64,000 bases of DNA from Rhea pennata (lineage: Eukaryota > Chordata > Aves > Rheiformes > Rheidae): the NCBI RefSeq assembly GCF_028389875.1, contig NC_084671.1, positions 5,719,001 through 5,783,000 of the forward strand, in the 5' to 3' direction. The translations under genes were made by a program, and so were the position numbers. How positions within the stretch are numbered: position 1 is the first letter of the stretch; every line of letters begins with the position of its first letter. Below, piece after piece: positions 10,400 to 34,700 of this stretch. Below the pieces are notes generated by a model. The model was given only the letters and a program-made list of their open reading frames with translations. It was not told the origin of the DNA and did not search any database.

Positions 10400-10779
10400 C
10401 CCGCCAGCGGCGGCTTATTTTGCCCCGCAACTAACGGGGCGACACTGCCGGGGCTGCCTTAAAACTTTTTGATTTTTTTTTAAGTTCTTTTTAATTAGAA
10501 AAACGGCGAGGGGAAATTTAAAAGTTCTCAACACTACTGCCTTAATACTAACAAGCAGATTTAAAACGTTTCAGCTAACGCTTCAGTGTGCGTGGCTAGG
10601 ATGTACGGCAAACAAATCACTTGTGGATCGTTCCTGTTAAACCCAAGTTTCAAAGGTCACGGGGAGGTTATTTTACCCGGTTATATCTTACGCTTCTCGC
10701 TCCCTCCAAAAACAAGTGCCAACTTAGTATTTACCCGAAAGGGCAATTCCTTATCACGGCCAAGGCCCTACGTCCCCCC

Positions 10780-11403
10780 TGCAGCGCGGCGCAGTGCCGC
10801 TCCCTTCGCCGAGGTGTTCCGGGTGCGTTTTTAACGTCGTTTTAGCGTTTCCACTCGAGCTCCGCAGTGCCGCGGCAGCGCCGCGCCTACAGCTCCCGGC
10901 ACGCCCCGCGGGAGCCGCCGTCCGCGCCCCCGAGCTCCCCGCGGAGCTGGTTCGCAGTCCCGCCGGGCCGGACCGGGCCCCCGCCCGCGCCGCCCGGCGG
11001 ACACCGGAAGTCGCATACCGGAAGCGGCGCGCGCGGCGTCATCGGAAAATGGCGGCCTGAGGCGAGGGCGCCGCTTCTGCCCCCTCCCAGGTGCGTGTGC
11101 AGCGCCGCCGCCGCCTCCCGCGGGCTCGGGCCGGGCGGGCGGGCAGGGCGCTGAGCCGCGCCGGGGCGGGGTGGGGCGGGGCCCGTCGCGGGTGTCCCCC
11201 GCCGGGGCGGCCCTCGCTCCGCCGGCGGCGGGAGCCCTCGGCCTCGCCGGGCGGCGCCGGCGGCCGCGCCGGGCCCCGTGAGCGCGGGCGGTCAGCGCGC
11301 GCCGGGGCCGTCCGGGCCGTCCGCCGGCGGCTCTGAGCGCCGCGCCGCGCCGCGCCGGGGAGGCGGCGGTCCGGCTTGTAAAGCCGCTTCTTTTCTTCGC
11401 TAG
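10780..11403 (+). promoter_or_regulatory. MYNN: MYNN CpG-island promoter, first 5' UTR exon and intron 1
   Basis: A TATA-less CpG island. Two CCGGAAG ETS-type sites lie at 11004-11010 and 11018-11024, exactly 14 bases apart, followed by a YY1-type element AAAATGGCGGCC at 11046-11057. This combination is typical of broadly expressed promoters, with the start near the ETS pair. The first exon should end at 11090, before the donor GTGCGT, and the acceptor CTTCGCTAG ends at 11403. Within the leader, ATGGCGGCCTGA at 11049-11060 is a minimal upstream frame (Met-Ala-Ala-stop). Start-site position is inferred. Confidence 0.7.
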
Positions 11404-11435
11404 ACCGGAGCGAGAGGCGGCCGGGCGCTGCCAAA

Positions 11436-21565
<10,130 letters not shown>

Positions 21566-24500
21566 TGCTGCAGTATGGAGCCAAGGTAACCTGGTAACGA
21601 ACCTGCATACCTTTGGTAAGATGAACATGATGATTCAAGCAGTTAACGTTTTTCTGAGTTGGATCTGTTCTTTTTCTTCTATGTAAAGACACATGTAAGG
21701 CATCTCCATTGTGCAATCTGCCTTTCATATCTTGTTGAATCATGCTAATCTACAATCAATTTTTTAATTGCAGTTTATACTGATTTCCAGGAGATTATTC
21801 CTTCCCAGCAACACCTGCCTTAAGAATTATCTCTTAAATGTGTTAATGATTTTTGGAGATCTCCTGCAGTGTTCCTGCTCATCTGATATGTCACAGTGTC
21901 ATTTGGAAGCAGATGTTTTAAGCCATATTTATTAGTTTAAGAATATTAGCCCAGATGTATGTTGGGGGGGGAATCATAATTCAGATGTACTAACAAGCTT
22001 GTACTCCTACATTCCAAGGTGATATAAAGGAGTACGTGATGGAAGGTAGGCCAGTGCTCTGGTGAGGTGCTTGCAAAGAATTACTGCTGTCTGCCAGAAG
22101 TAGTTGTCTTCAGTTGAAGTCTGACCAGAGGAAAGGAAAACTTTGGGGTAAATGTCCCTGACAAGGGACTTTTTTTTTTTTTTTTTCTTTCCTGTAGTTT
22201 GGTAAATCATAGAAAGGTAACAAAATGACATGTACCTGGTGGGTATTCTTTCCAAGATATTTTTATTTTTATTTTTTTTAAATGAGGCCAACATTATTGT
22301 ACCTGGTCCCAGCTTTATTTTTCACACCCCTAAAATATCCTGTATTTTGGCACAAATAGCAGCCTTTGCTCAAAGGAAGATCTGGAACCACGAGTGTTGC
22401 AGATGAGACTGTACCAACTTCATTGTGAGGCAGGAATCATCATATCATAATAATCATTTATCTGTTATGGTAGCGTTTCTTGTTGTGTTAAACAGTACAA
22501 AAGAAGAAATAAATCCTTCCTTCACTGATAAAATACTACTTTAATGCTAAATGAGTGGCATTAAGGAAGAATACAACAGAGCAGATTGATAATTCCTTGA
22601 CCAGAAGAATATCTGTGATTTAATTGAAGTATTTATGAATTGCATTACCTGTCATGTCACTTATCCACAGTAACATCATAAAACTGTTATTTAGCAAGAC
22701 CCTTGTAAAAGTATGTTTTATTATCAGCAATCTGAATTTAAAAAAAAAAAAAAAACAGCAGCATTTTTAGTGTCCTGATAGGGTTGTTAAAGTCTAGTTG
22801 ACAAAATAGAAGTTTTTTTCTACTTCATTTTTCCAGTTTGTGCCATTATTAGCATAACGTGAGCATTATTTAAGTAATCATCAAATAGTAAGGAAATGGT
22901 CATACAACTGTACCAACAATACATTTAAAGGTATTGATTTGTTGGTTAGTTACTTGGTGCTAGCATTTTATTTCCACTGATGCCTTGCGTTCAGATGCTG
23001 ATTAATAGAAGAGCATAGGAGATACCTCTTATCTGTTTTACATGGAGTAATAATTAATCTGCACCTTAATTAAACAGCCTTGTGAAAAATTTCATGGAGG
23101 ATTTCATTTAAATGTTTTGTAAATGGTCCCTGAACTCCTGAGCATGACTGGATTTTTTTTTTTTTATTTTCTTTCCTCCTCCTCTTCCTACCTGTTGGTA
23201 CTTGTAAAGTAGTAGACCCTTAGCAGCTTTGTGTTGATCATCCTAGGTTATGGCATGTGTAAAACTTCTGCTTCACATTTTATGCTTTAACATTACTGTT
23301 AAAGTCTACCGTGCATAGCATGATGTATAACCCCTTCCCCAGGGATATTTTTATCACAGACATCTATAACTATGTTTATTGAAGCTGATTCTTGCCATTC
23401 CTTTCAGACCTTTATTTTATTTGCTTATCCATACTACAACATTTATGAATAGCTAATGTCCTTTATAATGCTGGCAAAGGACAATGGATGAAGTTCTCTG
23501 ATTTTCTGCTAGGCATCCATTCAGATGGATGCCACCACCACCACCACCACCACTTCTTTTTGTTGATGTAATACCTGAAGGATTCCTTTGTCAGCTCCAT
23601 TTACAACTGAAGAATTGCAGAGATCAGGATCCTAACTCTTAAGTAACAAGTGAACTCCTATGTAGCTTGACCTAAGCTTCCTCACTGCTTTTTTCTGTCT
23701 GAAAATACAGTAGAACCTTTAGATAGACATACCTTTAGTCACAAGTACTAAAAGGAAAAAAAACATTGTGCAATTAATAAATTCATATTTAAACATCCAT
23801 AGAAGATAAACTAATGATATGCTACTGTAACCTGAGAAAAAGTATCTGAAGATTAATATATTCAGGATATGTGACCACAAGTGAGAATTAGTTCTGGAAA
23901 AAAATTCACATTCCTACATAGAAAAAGCATTCCATAGCAATGTTTGTTTGGACTGTTTTTATATTTCTACAACTATAGCTTCTTACTGTATTCTTAGGTT
24001 TCAGACTTTTTAAAAAACACAGTGCTTAGATTTATACAGGATCTTGTTTAGATACTTAGTAACATTTGCTTTATTACTCATTTAATTTTCTTTATAGACA
24101 AGAAGATAATGATTATTTTTTACAGGACAACATTTTTAACCTTTCTTAATAGAATACACAGGCTAGTAGTTTTGTCTTGGAGCAATAATTTAGTGACCTA
24201 CACTCTTGAGTCCCCATCTAAGAGTCTTGATTCTTATCCTCATCTTTTGTGAAGATATCTCAGCTGCTGAGGTATGATCTCCTTTAACTGTATTCATTTA
24301 CTAGAATATAGATTTTAGATATATCTAATTTGTAGGAGGGCTTATGCTGGGTGCTGTAGGACCTGAAGAGGCAGATCTGTATTGTATCTTTTGCTGATGC
24401 ATGGAAATCAGCTGCACATCTGAATCATAGGTTTAAGGATTCCAGGTTCATTTTGGAGGTACAAGGCATAAAACAGTATTTCTGATTTGTGTGAGGGATT

Positions 24501-25125
24501 ACTGTGGGAAACATGGAATCTTTTCAGGCATACTACTCCTTCCCGAAACCTGCCTGCAAAAGGTGAGAATATTAACAATTCCAGTATCGGTAAATTGGAG
24601 AAAATCGCATGATTTGTCTCAGTGAGACCATTGTTTCATACTGTCTCAGTCAAGTTTGCACTGAAGTCAGTGTAAGTTTTGCGTGAATAGGTTATCTTCA
24701 TCTAGAAATTTATTAATTGGCTCTTGTGAAATACTTCCACTAGAATAACTCTGTGCTAACTCACTTGTTTCAGAATTTGTACCTAGATGTGTGCACAAAG
24801 CATGGCACCTTTTCTGATGTAGTACATTTCAAGAAATGTTCAAGTATGGACAAGTCCCATGTAAAGGATTTCAGAGCTCTGATCTTGGAGAGGCTATTGA
24901 TAAGCCTTACAGAACTAAGTTCAGATAAGGACTAATAACTGATTTTTTTGTTAAGTTATTTTTTGAAGTATCTTTCATGTATATACAATATTTCCTCTGT
25001 TGTTTGTTTGTATATAGCTCAACTCTCAATTTTATAATTCCCTGGGAAGGGAGGGAGTTGTACATACTTAGCCTGAAGTGTTTTATGTTAGACTTTAATA
25101 AACTTGTTTTGTAACTTTCCCTCAC
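21566..25125 (+). other. MYNN: MYNN 3' UTR (inferred extent) with alternative poly(A) signals
   Basis: AT-rich sequence after the MYNN stop with no other gene. AATAAA occurs at 22508-22513 and again at 25097-25102; the second is followed by T/GT-rich sequence (GTTTTGTAAC, CCTTGTGTCTG), as expected for a cleavage site. Short- and long-UTR forms are therefore possible. It also holds the diverged copy of the intronic segment (21616-21773), a T-run near 22170, an A-run near 22740 and a (CCA)n tract near 23530. The far end is inferred only from the signals. Confidence 0.5.
21616..21773. repeat. 3' UTR copy of the segment duplicated around the last MYNN exon
   Basis: It shares, in the same order and orientation, GTAAGATGAA, GATTCAAG, TCTGTTCTTTTT, ATGTAAAGACACA, CTTTCAT and TTAATTGCAG with the intronic segment at 20945-21154, with substitutions and a small insertion. 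It has a single copy of the 68-base unit. The two copies flank the last coding exon as direct repeats about 0.67 kb apart. Confidence 0.75.
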
Positions 25126-25446
25126 CTTGTGTCTGCTGTTTATAACTGCAAGGGGTAGCAATGAGAGGAGGAGGGAAGCAGTCTAACATAACCACCATCA
25201 AAGTACCCAATGACAAGGACACAAGGCAGTCTTCGGCATAGCGTATAGCCCAACAAGGATTATTATATTTTTACTCTTAGCAGAGAGGTAATAGTAATAC
25301 CTGATTTTTCTGATACAAAATATCTTGTGTTTGCTCAAATTAACTTGAAGAGTTTTATTCTAAATGCAATCTAGTGTAATTGCTCTTGAGCCTGGTGAAA
25401 GGTGGGTCGTGTTCCCCCAGGGTTGTTTTTAAGGTTTGGGGTGGTG

Positions 25447-25448
<2 letters not shown>

Positions 25449-25479
<31 letters not shown>
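25449..25479. repeat. Poly(T) tract, 31 bases
   Basis: An uninterrupted run of 31 T on the plus strand. It lies about 350 bases beyond the distal MYNN poly(A) signal. No target-site duplication or retroposed body was seen next to it, so I list it as a homopolymer only. Confidence 0.9.
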
Positions 25480-25482
<3 letters not shown>

Positions 25483-28472
25483 TGGTGCTCTTTGAAGAAG
25501 TACTTTCTAGGCTAAAATACATCTTAAGTGAATTTCTCTATCAGTATGTATTTTAACATTCTGTCACTGGCCTGCTGAATTAGCCATTTTCCATCCCTTT
25601 TAAATGGGACCAAAATACTGCTTTTCTACAAGGTGCTGTAAGTTCTGGAGGCAGATTTTTGAAGGTTTTTTTTCTTTCTTTTCAGAAAAGGATTATTCTT
25701 GCTTTGGCTACTAGAATAACATACTCGCAAGAACATAGTAAAAGCTTCAAGTCTAGGTAAATTATATCATTCAGAAGAATACAAAATGCTTTTTTTAATA
25801 ATGTGAGGGCTTGGTTATCAAAAAAAAAAGCAATAAATGTCTGCAGCAGAGGTTTCCTCAAGCAATACAGTATTTTACATAATTATTTTAGTTTGCAGGA
25901 AGCTGTTTATAAAATTCAGTAAGAGTTACTCTGCAGCCCTTTCTTTCCAAAGGAGTATCAAAGTTAACTTTAACACGAAGGCTATTTTTGTTGATATTGT
26001 CAATAAAGCAGAATGCTCTTATGGGCCAAACATCTTGTTGTTAAATAAGTGTTCAGGTAGAAGACCAATTTCAGAAACATATGCTAGTACTCTTCAAAGT
26101 AGGTGCTATTTATCCTGTGATATTTTCTATATGACATTGCCATCTTGCCTCATCTGCTTAAAAAAAAAAATGTTGTTGGTATAGTCCCAGTTCCCTGTTA
26201 TCACAGCACTTTAAGTTGACAGTTACCAATAATACTATTCATAAATAAATTTAAGACCTAAGTCCAGGCTAATTTCATTGCTCAAATTAATATGTAGGGC
26301 AAGAGAAGGAAAGATACGTGCAAAAATCATACCTTAGTATGACTCTCATACTGATCTTTCTGGCAAGAAATTCTATAATCAAAGTCTCAGTACTGAAAAT
26401 ACTTGGAATACTGCTCAAGGATAGGCAGGACTATCAGAGTATAATCTGCAATGCTCCAAAGAGCAACACTCAAAAAAAAAAAAAAAAAAACACATAATGC
26501 AGAATACTTACCTTTTTAGAAAAATCTGAATTTTCATAGCATGCAAATCCTTCTCATAAGTTCTGTGTATCCTCAAATTTTCATTGCACTGTTGTTCTTG
26601 TGCAACAATTAAAATCCAGAACAGGGTTCCCATGCAGCGTAACCTGTGGACTTTGTGCTAAATAGGATGATCACAAGTTATGAGGTCCTCTGCAGACTGC
26701 AGAGATAATTCTAGGCTTCTGCTATGCATCCACCTTTTGGGTGTCACATCTGTTAAGCTGCCCTGTGAAGAAAACATGGAGACTTCTGCTCTGTGGGGGT
26801 GAAGTAGACTTGATTAGGTCTCATACCTGGCTCTGGAGGCCATAAGGTTGAGGGAGTGGAGAGAGTCTTCCCTGTCAACTTGTGCTTAGTAAAGCAGCCA
26901 TAACTAACTTGCAGAGTTACCTCCACACCCCCTAATGACACTGAGAGCTTTTTGGAGTAATAGACAAATTAGTGTTCTAAAAGGGGGTGGATGGATAGGT
27001 ACAACAGCTGTTAGCACCACCTTAGTCACTTCCCCCTGATAAAAGGTGTCCATTCACCTCCCTGGTTATATGCCACCACTATGGTAACACAGAATCAAAA
27101 CATCAGCAGTTACGTAGTTGGTTTTTAGGTATAGTGTTGAAATCTTTCTCTCTTACTTTGATCTCCTACATCTTCTGCCCGCACACACATTTAAGGATTA
27201 ATTAGTTACTTACTCTTTTTATTCATTTTTATCAGGCACGTTCAGGAATGCAGAAGACTGCACTACTGAAAGTCTTTGAGCAAACCACTGCTATCCTATT
27301 TGGTCACTTTTTCTGATAAGGAGCATAGATATAGTCACTTCTGCAGGTATGAGCAGTGTGAGTGGAAAAAGGAAACAATATTTGAGTGATTCACAAACTC
27401 TTAAGAAGGCTGTATCCAAACCATTAAACAATTTAACTACCATCACATGTCTGTATTGTCTTATTCATGTGTCAGAGTTGCCACCTGACTCTGATGATAG
27501 GAGCCTTTCTAAACAGTTTAAGAAGGCAGGAAAAAAAAACAACGATGTAAGGTTTAGTTTTGTTTTTCACTTGTAGTATAAGCAACTACATGCTGCAAGT
27601 TAATTAAAATATCATTAGTATGCCAGCAAACTAGGTTTATTAGCTTTAAATATTAGTCAAAACTTTGAAATTCCTGCATTGTTTTGGCTAAATGCTTAAG
27701 TTCAATTACCTTTTTTTTAAAAAAGTCACTTTTGGAAAAACAACAGAAGCATGTCATTAGCATGTGAAAGGTGAGAGAGGATATGGAGCACTGGAGACAA
27801 ACGGATTTACCCAACCCCCCCTCAGCTTCTACAGGAATCTTGTTCCGCAGCATATCTGATCTGCTCTCAAGCAAAGCTGCTGCCCAGCTGCAGTCTTGAC
27901 CACAAGTTTTTATCTGCTTGATCTGCCTGGCTGTGCTGCAAGCTGTAGAGACAGTAACATCACCTGTGGGCTCTCGCAGCCAGGCAGAAGCCTAACTGCA
28001 GCCAGGCAGGGCAGTGGCAGCTCATCTCTGCAGCAGCGTGAGGAAAGGGCACCCTTTGGTCAAGATGCTCTGTATCCACGGGCTCTGCTGCTGCTCTGAA
28101 CCAGCCTTCCGCATCTTTTTTTTAGGTAGGAAGCACCCGATACAATCCTAAACTGAGAAAGTCTCCTAACCACTGCTGAGTAGTTCAGCTGCTAAGAGTT
28201 TAATTCACCATCTGGAAATACACTGCTATGGTCTAAACTCTTTATGTTACTGCTGTGGTCTGTGACTGTTATATTCCCCATTACTGCCAGGAATGCCTAG
28301 TACTACTCTTAGTGTATTATGTCATTTTTAAAGTGTTATTCCTTTTAGTGTGTTACTGCAATAAATTCATCTATCAGCAGGGAACCCTGGACCTACATCT
28401 AATCATGGTAAGACTGAGCTAGGTGTGTGCAATAGAAAGGACTGCAGCAGAAGCAATGTGTTTTCATATCAA

Positions 28473-28508
28473 TAGGCTTTTAATAGGTTAGGCCTATTAA
28501 AAGGCCTA
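28473..28508. repeat. Near-perfect inverted repeat (hairpin)
   Basis: Left arm TAGGCTTTTAATAGG and right arm CCTATTAAAAGGCCTA are complementary except for one extra G, around a five-base loop. It lies about 230 bases beyond the LRRC34 stop and so may sit just past or within its 3' end. Confidence 0.6.
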
Positions 28509-28734
28509 GCAATAGACCTTTAGCAACACATTTAGCAATTCATTTTAAGATCACTGCATATTGGAGAAATTTTGTTTGATGTTTTAATCATTAATGCCTT
28601 TTTCAAGTGTTTTTAGATTCCTTCCAGACTAAAGGCTTTAAAGAAACAATGTGCAGCAAGTTTGCTACAGTCTATTTTACTAGAAACAAGATAGAAAAAC
28701 CTCAAGCATATGCAAGTGCAAACTGCCATCTTAC

Positions 28735-31700
28735 TCACAAGTACTCTGAAACAGCTGCAATTACAAGACTGGCATTAGCATCTGTGTTAGTCATCTTCCC
28801 ATAACTTGGTGTCCAGTAGTAATGCTTCTTGAGGCCATGGGAGACCTCTGCAAGGTGAATGTGCCCATCCACTTCATATGATTCCACATCCGTACAATTA
28901 GGCTTCAAGCGGCCAGTCTGAATTAATTCTGAAAATGCCTGAAATTAATAAAAACAAAAAGTTCTGACATAAAATACTCTATGAAGATGCTCTACCATCC
29001 ACTTTGACTACAGGGAAGACTCCAGAAGATAACACAGGCTGAACAAGTACTTGATTGTTCCAGTCTGCTAATGACCAGAGATTGACTGGACATCAGAGTA
29101 CCATATTATAATAATAAAATGGTACATCAGGTGTCTTATTCACTAATTGGTGTAGTCGTCCCACTGATTATAATACATAAATAAATAAAACAGTCTTCTT
29201 CTAAGAGTTCAGAAGTGAACACTTACTTACCATACAGGTGGCTTCATCAAATTTGTTCCCCCAAATGTAAATATAAGAAAGTTCCGTGTTTGTTTTCATT
29301 GAATCTGAAAGAGCTATGAGTCCTTTGCCACTTATATTGTTGTTTGCTACTGATAACCTAATAAACAGAAAATAATTACACAAGTACATGCAAAAGCATT
29401 GAGTTCTCATCCATTAGTTTTATATAGTTATTAATACATAACAGATCAAGTCCTATTATAAAAATCCTTCTCAGGTTGCTAAAGCAGTTTGGACTATGAA
29501 ATTGTAGTATTTCTGAAAGCACTTCCTTGATTCATGCAGCGAGGTTATTCACTTTATTTCTTCAATGTCACTGACTTACTGCATGGTGGCCAGGTCTCAT
29601 GTTTAGTCTGCTTTGAAGCCCAAGCCTTGGCACATACCCAGGGTAAGCTTTGATCTTTGTGGAGCGGCAGTTATTTTTATGTTACTGAAGCTGGAAGGCT
29701 TTCAAAGGCACCTAGCAGCCACCACCTCCTCAGTCTGCTACTTAAAACCAATGGCTTCAGGTAACACCTTTGATCAGCTTTTACAGCCTACTGGCGCATG
29801 GTTTAACGCGGGCTACAAAATATACCCTGATAGAGAGATTATAGCTCTTCTGGGCTCACCCGGAAGCTAACTTAAACAGAGGATTTTTCTTAAGTGTTGA
29901 AGATCAGAATCAACAAATATAGAGCCTTATCCCTGCATAAAATCTGATTATCTTAAAATTAGGAAGACTTGGAGACCTTGGTTTGTTTACCCTTGTGCAG
30001 CAATGGGGGGCCTACACATTCAGGATAAAAAAAAAAAAAAAAAGCAAGATAACAACCCCCAAAGATCTAACAGCCTCCTTTCTGGCCTCTTAGAATGACC
30101 ATGAAAGCTGTGAATCAAGTGCAAGATGGTAAAAACACTGTAAAACTGATCTAAGATACAACCAAAAAAGGAAAAGAATCTGAAATATACACACAAGCAC
30201 ATGTCAGATTATGCAGCAATGGGTAACGAGACCAAAGGTGAGAGAGAAAAAGGTAATAAAAATCAATTATGAATAGGACTGGCAGTAGAGGAAGGTGAAC
30301 AGAAGGCCCTTGCACATGGGACTGAATGATATTTCTTGGCTTAGTATTTGACTGGCAGTGCTTTGGCTCAAGCAAAGCTGCAGGGGACTTGAGTCAGTTA
30401 TCCGAAGACAGGCCTCCTGAGCCATTTGAAATGCATTAGAGCACCCCATTGGGTTGCGAGCTGCAGGTCTCCAGTAGGACCTGTGGCATACTTGCCAGCA
30501 CCCCTTGGACATCCTGTATGTCTTGGGGCATCTCAAATGGCACAAGACACCTATGCTAAGGCAGATGAATCCCACCCAATCTGCTTGGCATGATCATTTT
30601 TTCCTTCTCATTTGGACCAAAAGGTTTTGAACGTCTCGTTTTACTTTTCTATTTTGATCAGTAGCATCCAAACACTCAAGTTTTGATCTCAGTTCAGCCG
30701 CTGCCAAGTCTGAGTTTCTTAGGTGTTCAGTAGTTACTCCAGCAGTTTCTGAGGAAGTTAAATACTAACGCTTGAAGGGTCGTATTGCACAAAGCCAAGG
30801 CTTCACTGAGGTAGATAGCACCATCATCTTCTATTCGGTTTGAATTAAGATCTAGGATTTGCAGGGTTTGGTTCCGTTTCAGTAGTTCTCCCAAAAACTT
30901 CACATCATCACGAGTTATTTTATTACTGAAAGAGATGCGCACATTTTTTTTTTTAAGGGGATACTAAGAAAGTAAGTAGCTAATGTTAATCAGGTCTACG
31001 TCATGTAATAACTCTTACCAGCTAAGATCAAGATATCTCAGGCTGCAGTTTTCATACAATGCCTCACATAGTTGCTCTACACCAAATTTTTTCATTTCAT
31101 GCTTGCACAAATGCAATTCCATAAGAGAAGAATTGTTTTTCAACATCAGAGCTATATGAACTGCAGTCTCTTCCTAAAAAGATACACTCAGTTATACTAA
31201 ACTCAACTTAGAGGTAAGGTCTTGTCTTGCTTCCATAAAAGAAAGATACACAACTAATTGTAGGATTTGGTCATCAGTAGTGTTCTGTTACATATACTAC
31301 AGTCATCTTAAAAATAGCCAGAAAACATTTTGTGATAACGACACTGGAGGAAAAGAAAGAAGTGAAAAATACCAAAGAGATATCTGCAGATTTACAGTAC
31401 TATATATCCCTGCAAATATCAGGCGCATCAATATTTGAACCATTGTGTCTAATTTGTTCCCCTTCCAGTCGTTGCTCTAACAAAATTCCATTTGAGTAAG
31501 CCTTCACTGACTTTAGAAGTATTCTGTCATGACACAAATCTACTAGTTCATTAAAAGAAACAGGATTAACTATGGGAAAAAATAAGTCCTCTCATTGTAA
31601 GACATAGTAAGTTCATTTTGAAGTCATCACATTTAGTTAAGATAATAACTGAATTCTGAGTCAAAAATAAGGCAACAACCCAGAGGCCTCTGGCAAGTGA

Positions 31701-34700
31701 TAAGAGTTGAAGGTGGGACTAGTGGTGAGGGGGAAGTCTCAAACAAATAACTGTCCTGTATTTTCAATAGCAATAGTTTAAACTTCCAAAACAGGGCGTA
31801 GGCAGATCAAACCCTGCCTTAACAGAAAAGAAACCACTGAAATTCATTGAACTATTAAAAGCACTTTCGGGGCATAGGAAGACCTGGCCTTCATGACTGT
31901 TTAATTACTTTATCTTGCCATAAGCAAAACACTGTAAGTCTCACTAACACCTGAAAACTGCTGCGAGCCTTGTGAAAGCATCTCCGCAACAAGATCTGGA
32001 GCCAAGACTTCAGCAGGAGCCCTGATGCATGGAAGCTGCATGACTTGTTGAAGAACCTTTCAGCTAAAGCACAACAGCTCTGTGTGCACAGATACATCCA
32101 AGGGCCTGCGGTGCAGCCCCAGCAACCACTGCCTTGCAGGGCTTTTTTGTTTGTCAGTGCTTGATTGTTTTGGAGAGCTTGTATCTTTGTTTTGTATAAC
32201 AAATGCATCATAGGTTTTATATTAATAAGGTTCACTAAAATTTACAGTAAATTGCCTGCTAAAATTATGCTTTGAGTTCACACGATGAAACAACAAAACC
32301 AAACAGCACACTGAATACAGCATACTGTTAAATTGTGCCTTTTTCCTTTAGGCTGTGGAATCTGGCAATTATCCTTGTATCACACTCCTCAAACAAACAG
32401 CAGTCTTTTGTTCTTCCCCTTATTTCCTGCTAAACAGCATTTCTCCCTTGGTCTGCTGAACCTTGTATGAACTCTCCATGCTGTAACAGTAGGAATACTG
32501 GCTTCACTAGTATCAAGCCATCTTCATTAGCCCTTTATTTGACAAATGCACATGTTCGAACAAAGATTAAAAACACCTTAGATAAACTGAAGCAGCCTGT
32601 GAGTGCTCAAGGCTTGGGGCAGAAAGCGAAAACATTTCTGGAACCATTTATGTTACTCTGTAAGGAAGCCCACAGTCACATAGTCCAGAAGTTCATAAAT
32701 ACATCAGAATTGACTATATTTACGCATCCCTTCGCCTGAGCTGACACTGCAGTCTACTTACTTACCTCTTGGCTGTATAGTAAAGGACGGTTAAGGTTTA
32801 TTGCTTTGACCGATTTGTTTGGAGTCAGGACTGTTGCAATTGCTATTAGACTCTGCGTACCCTGAAAATTAAAATAAACAAACTCTTTAGAGAAACCCAT
32901 CACATCACATAGATCAAGCTGCAAAATTATCATGACTTCTTAGAACTGATTGTCAAGTGCTATAGCATTGAAAATGCTATTTTTTTCTGCCCCCATATAC
33001 CTCAGAGAGGTGTGAGTGCACTAGCAAGTACTTAGAAACTATTGTTACTAGAAAATACATTGTGTGTCTCTATGAAATAATAGAGTGGAATTAGACTGAG
33101 AGGTACAAATGGCAACTCAGAAAATAAAAAGTAAGAATAATGCATCTCAAAGAGATACTTGTTCATTTAATTGATCATGTAGTTTTGCTCACCTGATTTA
33201 TGACACAGAATGGGCTTGTGTGTCTTCTCTGAGATCTCTGGTAAAAATTTTGGCTAACTTTTATCCATTAAGTAAATTCATATTAAATGTGAATTAATAC
33301 AATACAGACTAGTGAGATTCTAGGACACAGGCCAATCCTGATTTTTTTTTTAATTTATTTCCTACTATTTAGCTTACTAACTTATATTTATGTTACTTTA
33401 CAATTAGGCTTATCTACACTTAAAGCTCTTTTACTTTAAATCAATAACCTATCAACTTCCTATCAAGTACAACCACATTATGCCTTCAAGTATATCTCAC
33501 CTGCACTAACTACATTTTCTCTGCTTATGTATTTGCAAGACCCTTCATGGTTTCTAAAGCATATTTCCCATTCTAGTGTGGCAGAAAATTCTGTAATTCC
33601 AGGAAACTAATGTTTATTTTGAAGTTTTCATCTGATCCAGGTCTCTCCCTGCTTCCAAATTATAGTCACAACAATCAAGTTACAGTCAAACTTACTCCTT
33701 CAGCCCAACATATACTTTGTTATCTCCCGAAAAGATGAACAGATTTAGCAGGATGACTGAGAGTGCCCCATCTTAATTTCACTTCTAGATTGGCTAGAGC
33801 ACTCTCCTGTAAGGCAAGAAACAGGATCTAACTCTCTCAGGCAGGGAGAAGAACCACCTCCACCTTCCAGCCCCTCTGAGGTTACCGCACAAGGAGAAAC
33901 CACAGTCAGGAAGGTGTCCAGGCCGCAGACCAGGAGGCAGTTCAGAGCTGCCAGCGCTAACTGGTGCTGTAACTCCAGGTGGGTTTTTAAAACCCTCCAC
34001 AGGCTTTTTCTGGCTAGAGCAAGAAGCTCCCTGCCCAGTGCATGAATCCATTCCTTCCCTTCCCCCTGCAGTGTAGGAGTCTCAGCACCATGGCAGGTCA
34101 TCTAAAATCAAATTAGGTGCCATTCTGCTCTGTTCAGCACTGCTGTGCTACATCCTTTGTGGACTGAACTCCAGTATGAACAACAGAGCTATGGGAGGGA
34201 ATAACCTCCAGGCTCTAAAGCACTGCACAGTTCAGAGAAGAGCCAACACAGAAAGAATCATTCATAAAAAGTCCCTTCTTCAAGGTGAACCACACAGCAT
34301 TTAGACAGCATAACAAATATGAACAGCAGAAATAAACCTCACAAAACATGAAAGCCAAGCACCCGGACTCCCAGGGACATAGCAGTCCTAATGTATCACA
34401 GGACATGACTTCGCAGGTGCTGTGTGACACATGCCTTTCCAAGTATGCACTGCAACATTACAGTTTGCAGTATTTTATATACTGTGTTACCTCTAGCTAA
34501 GTGGCAACAGTGACCTATCCCCCTAAACAAGCACTGCAGGTCCTTTGTAATACCCTTGAAATACTATTAGTTTTATGTCATTGCTGATAATTTCACTGTG
34601 TTACTCACCAGATCACAGTCTCCAAGATCTAACTTCTCTAAGACTGAATTAATTTGCAGCATTGAAGCAAAATACATCCCACCTTTGTTTCCTATTTTGT

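Larger units (their letters stand above)
25126..28734. other. Tail-to-tail spacer between MYNN and LRRC34
   Basis: About 3.6 kb of AT-rich DNA between two convergent genes. It contains a 31-base T run at 25449-25479, shorter A runs near 26161 and 26472, and an imperfect hairpin at 28473-28508. On the minus strand ATTAAA at 28583-28588, about 150 bases beyond the LRRC34 stop, is a candidate poly(A) signal for LRRC34. The short open frames here have no family signature. Confidence 0.5.

Noticed and set aside
10794-11434. Arg/Ala/Pro-rich open frames near the MYNN promoter
   Set aside because: Composition artefacts of a CpG island, lying upstream of the BTB start codon.
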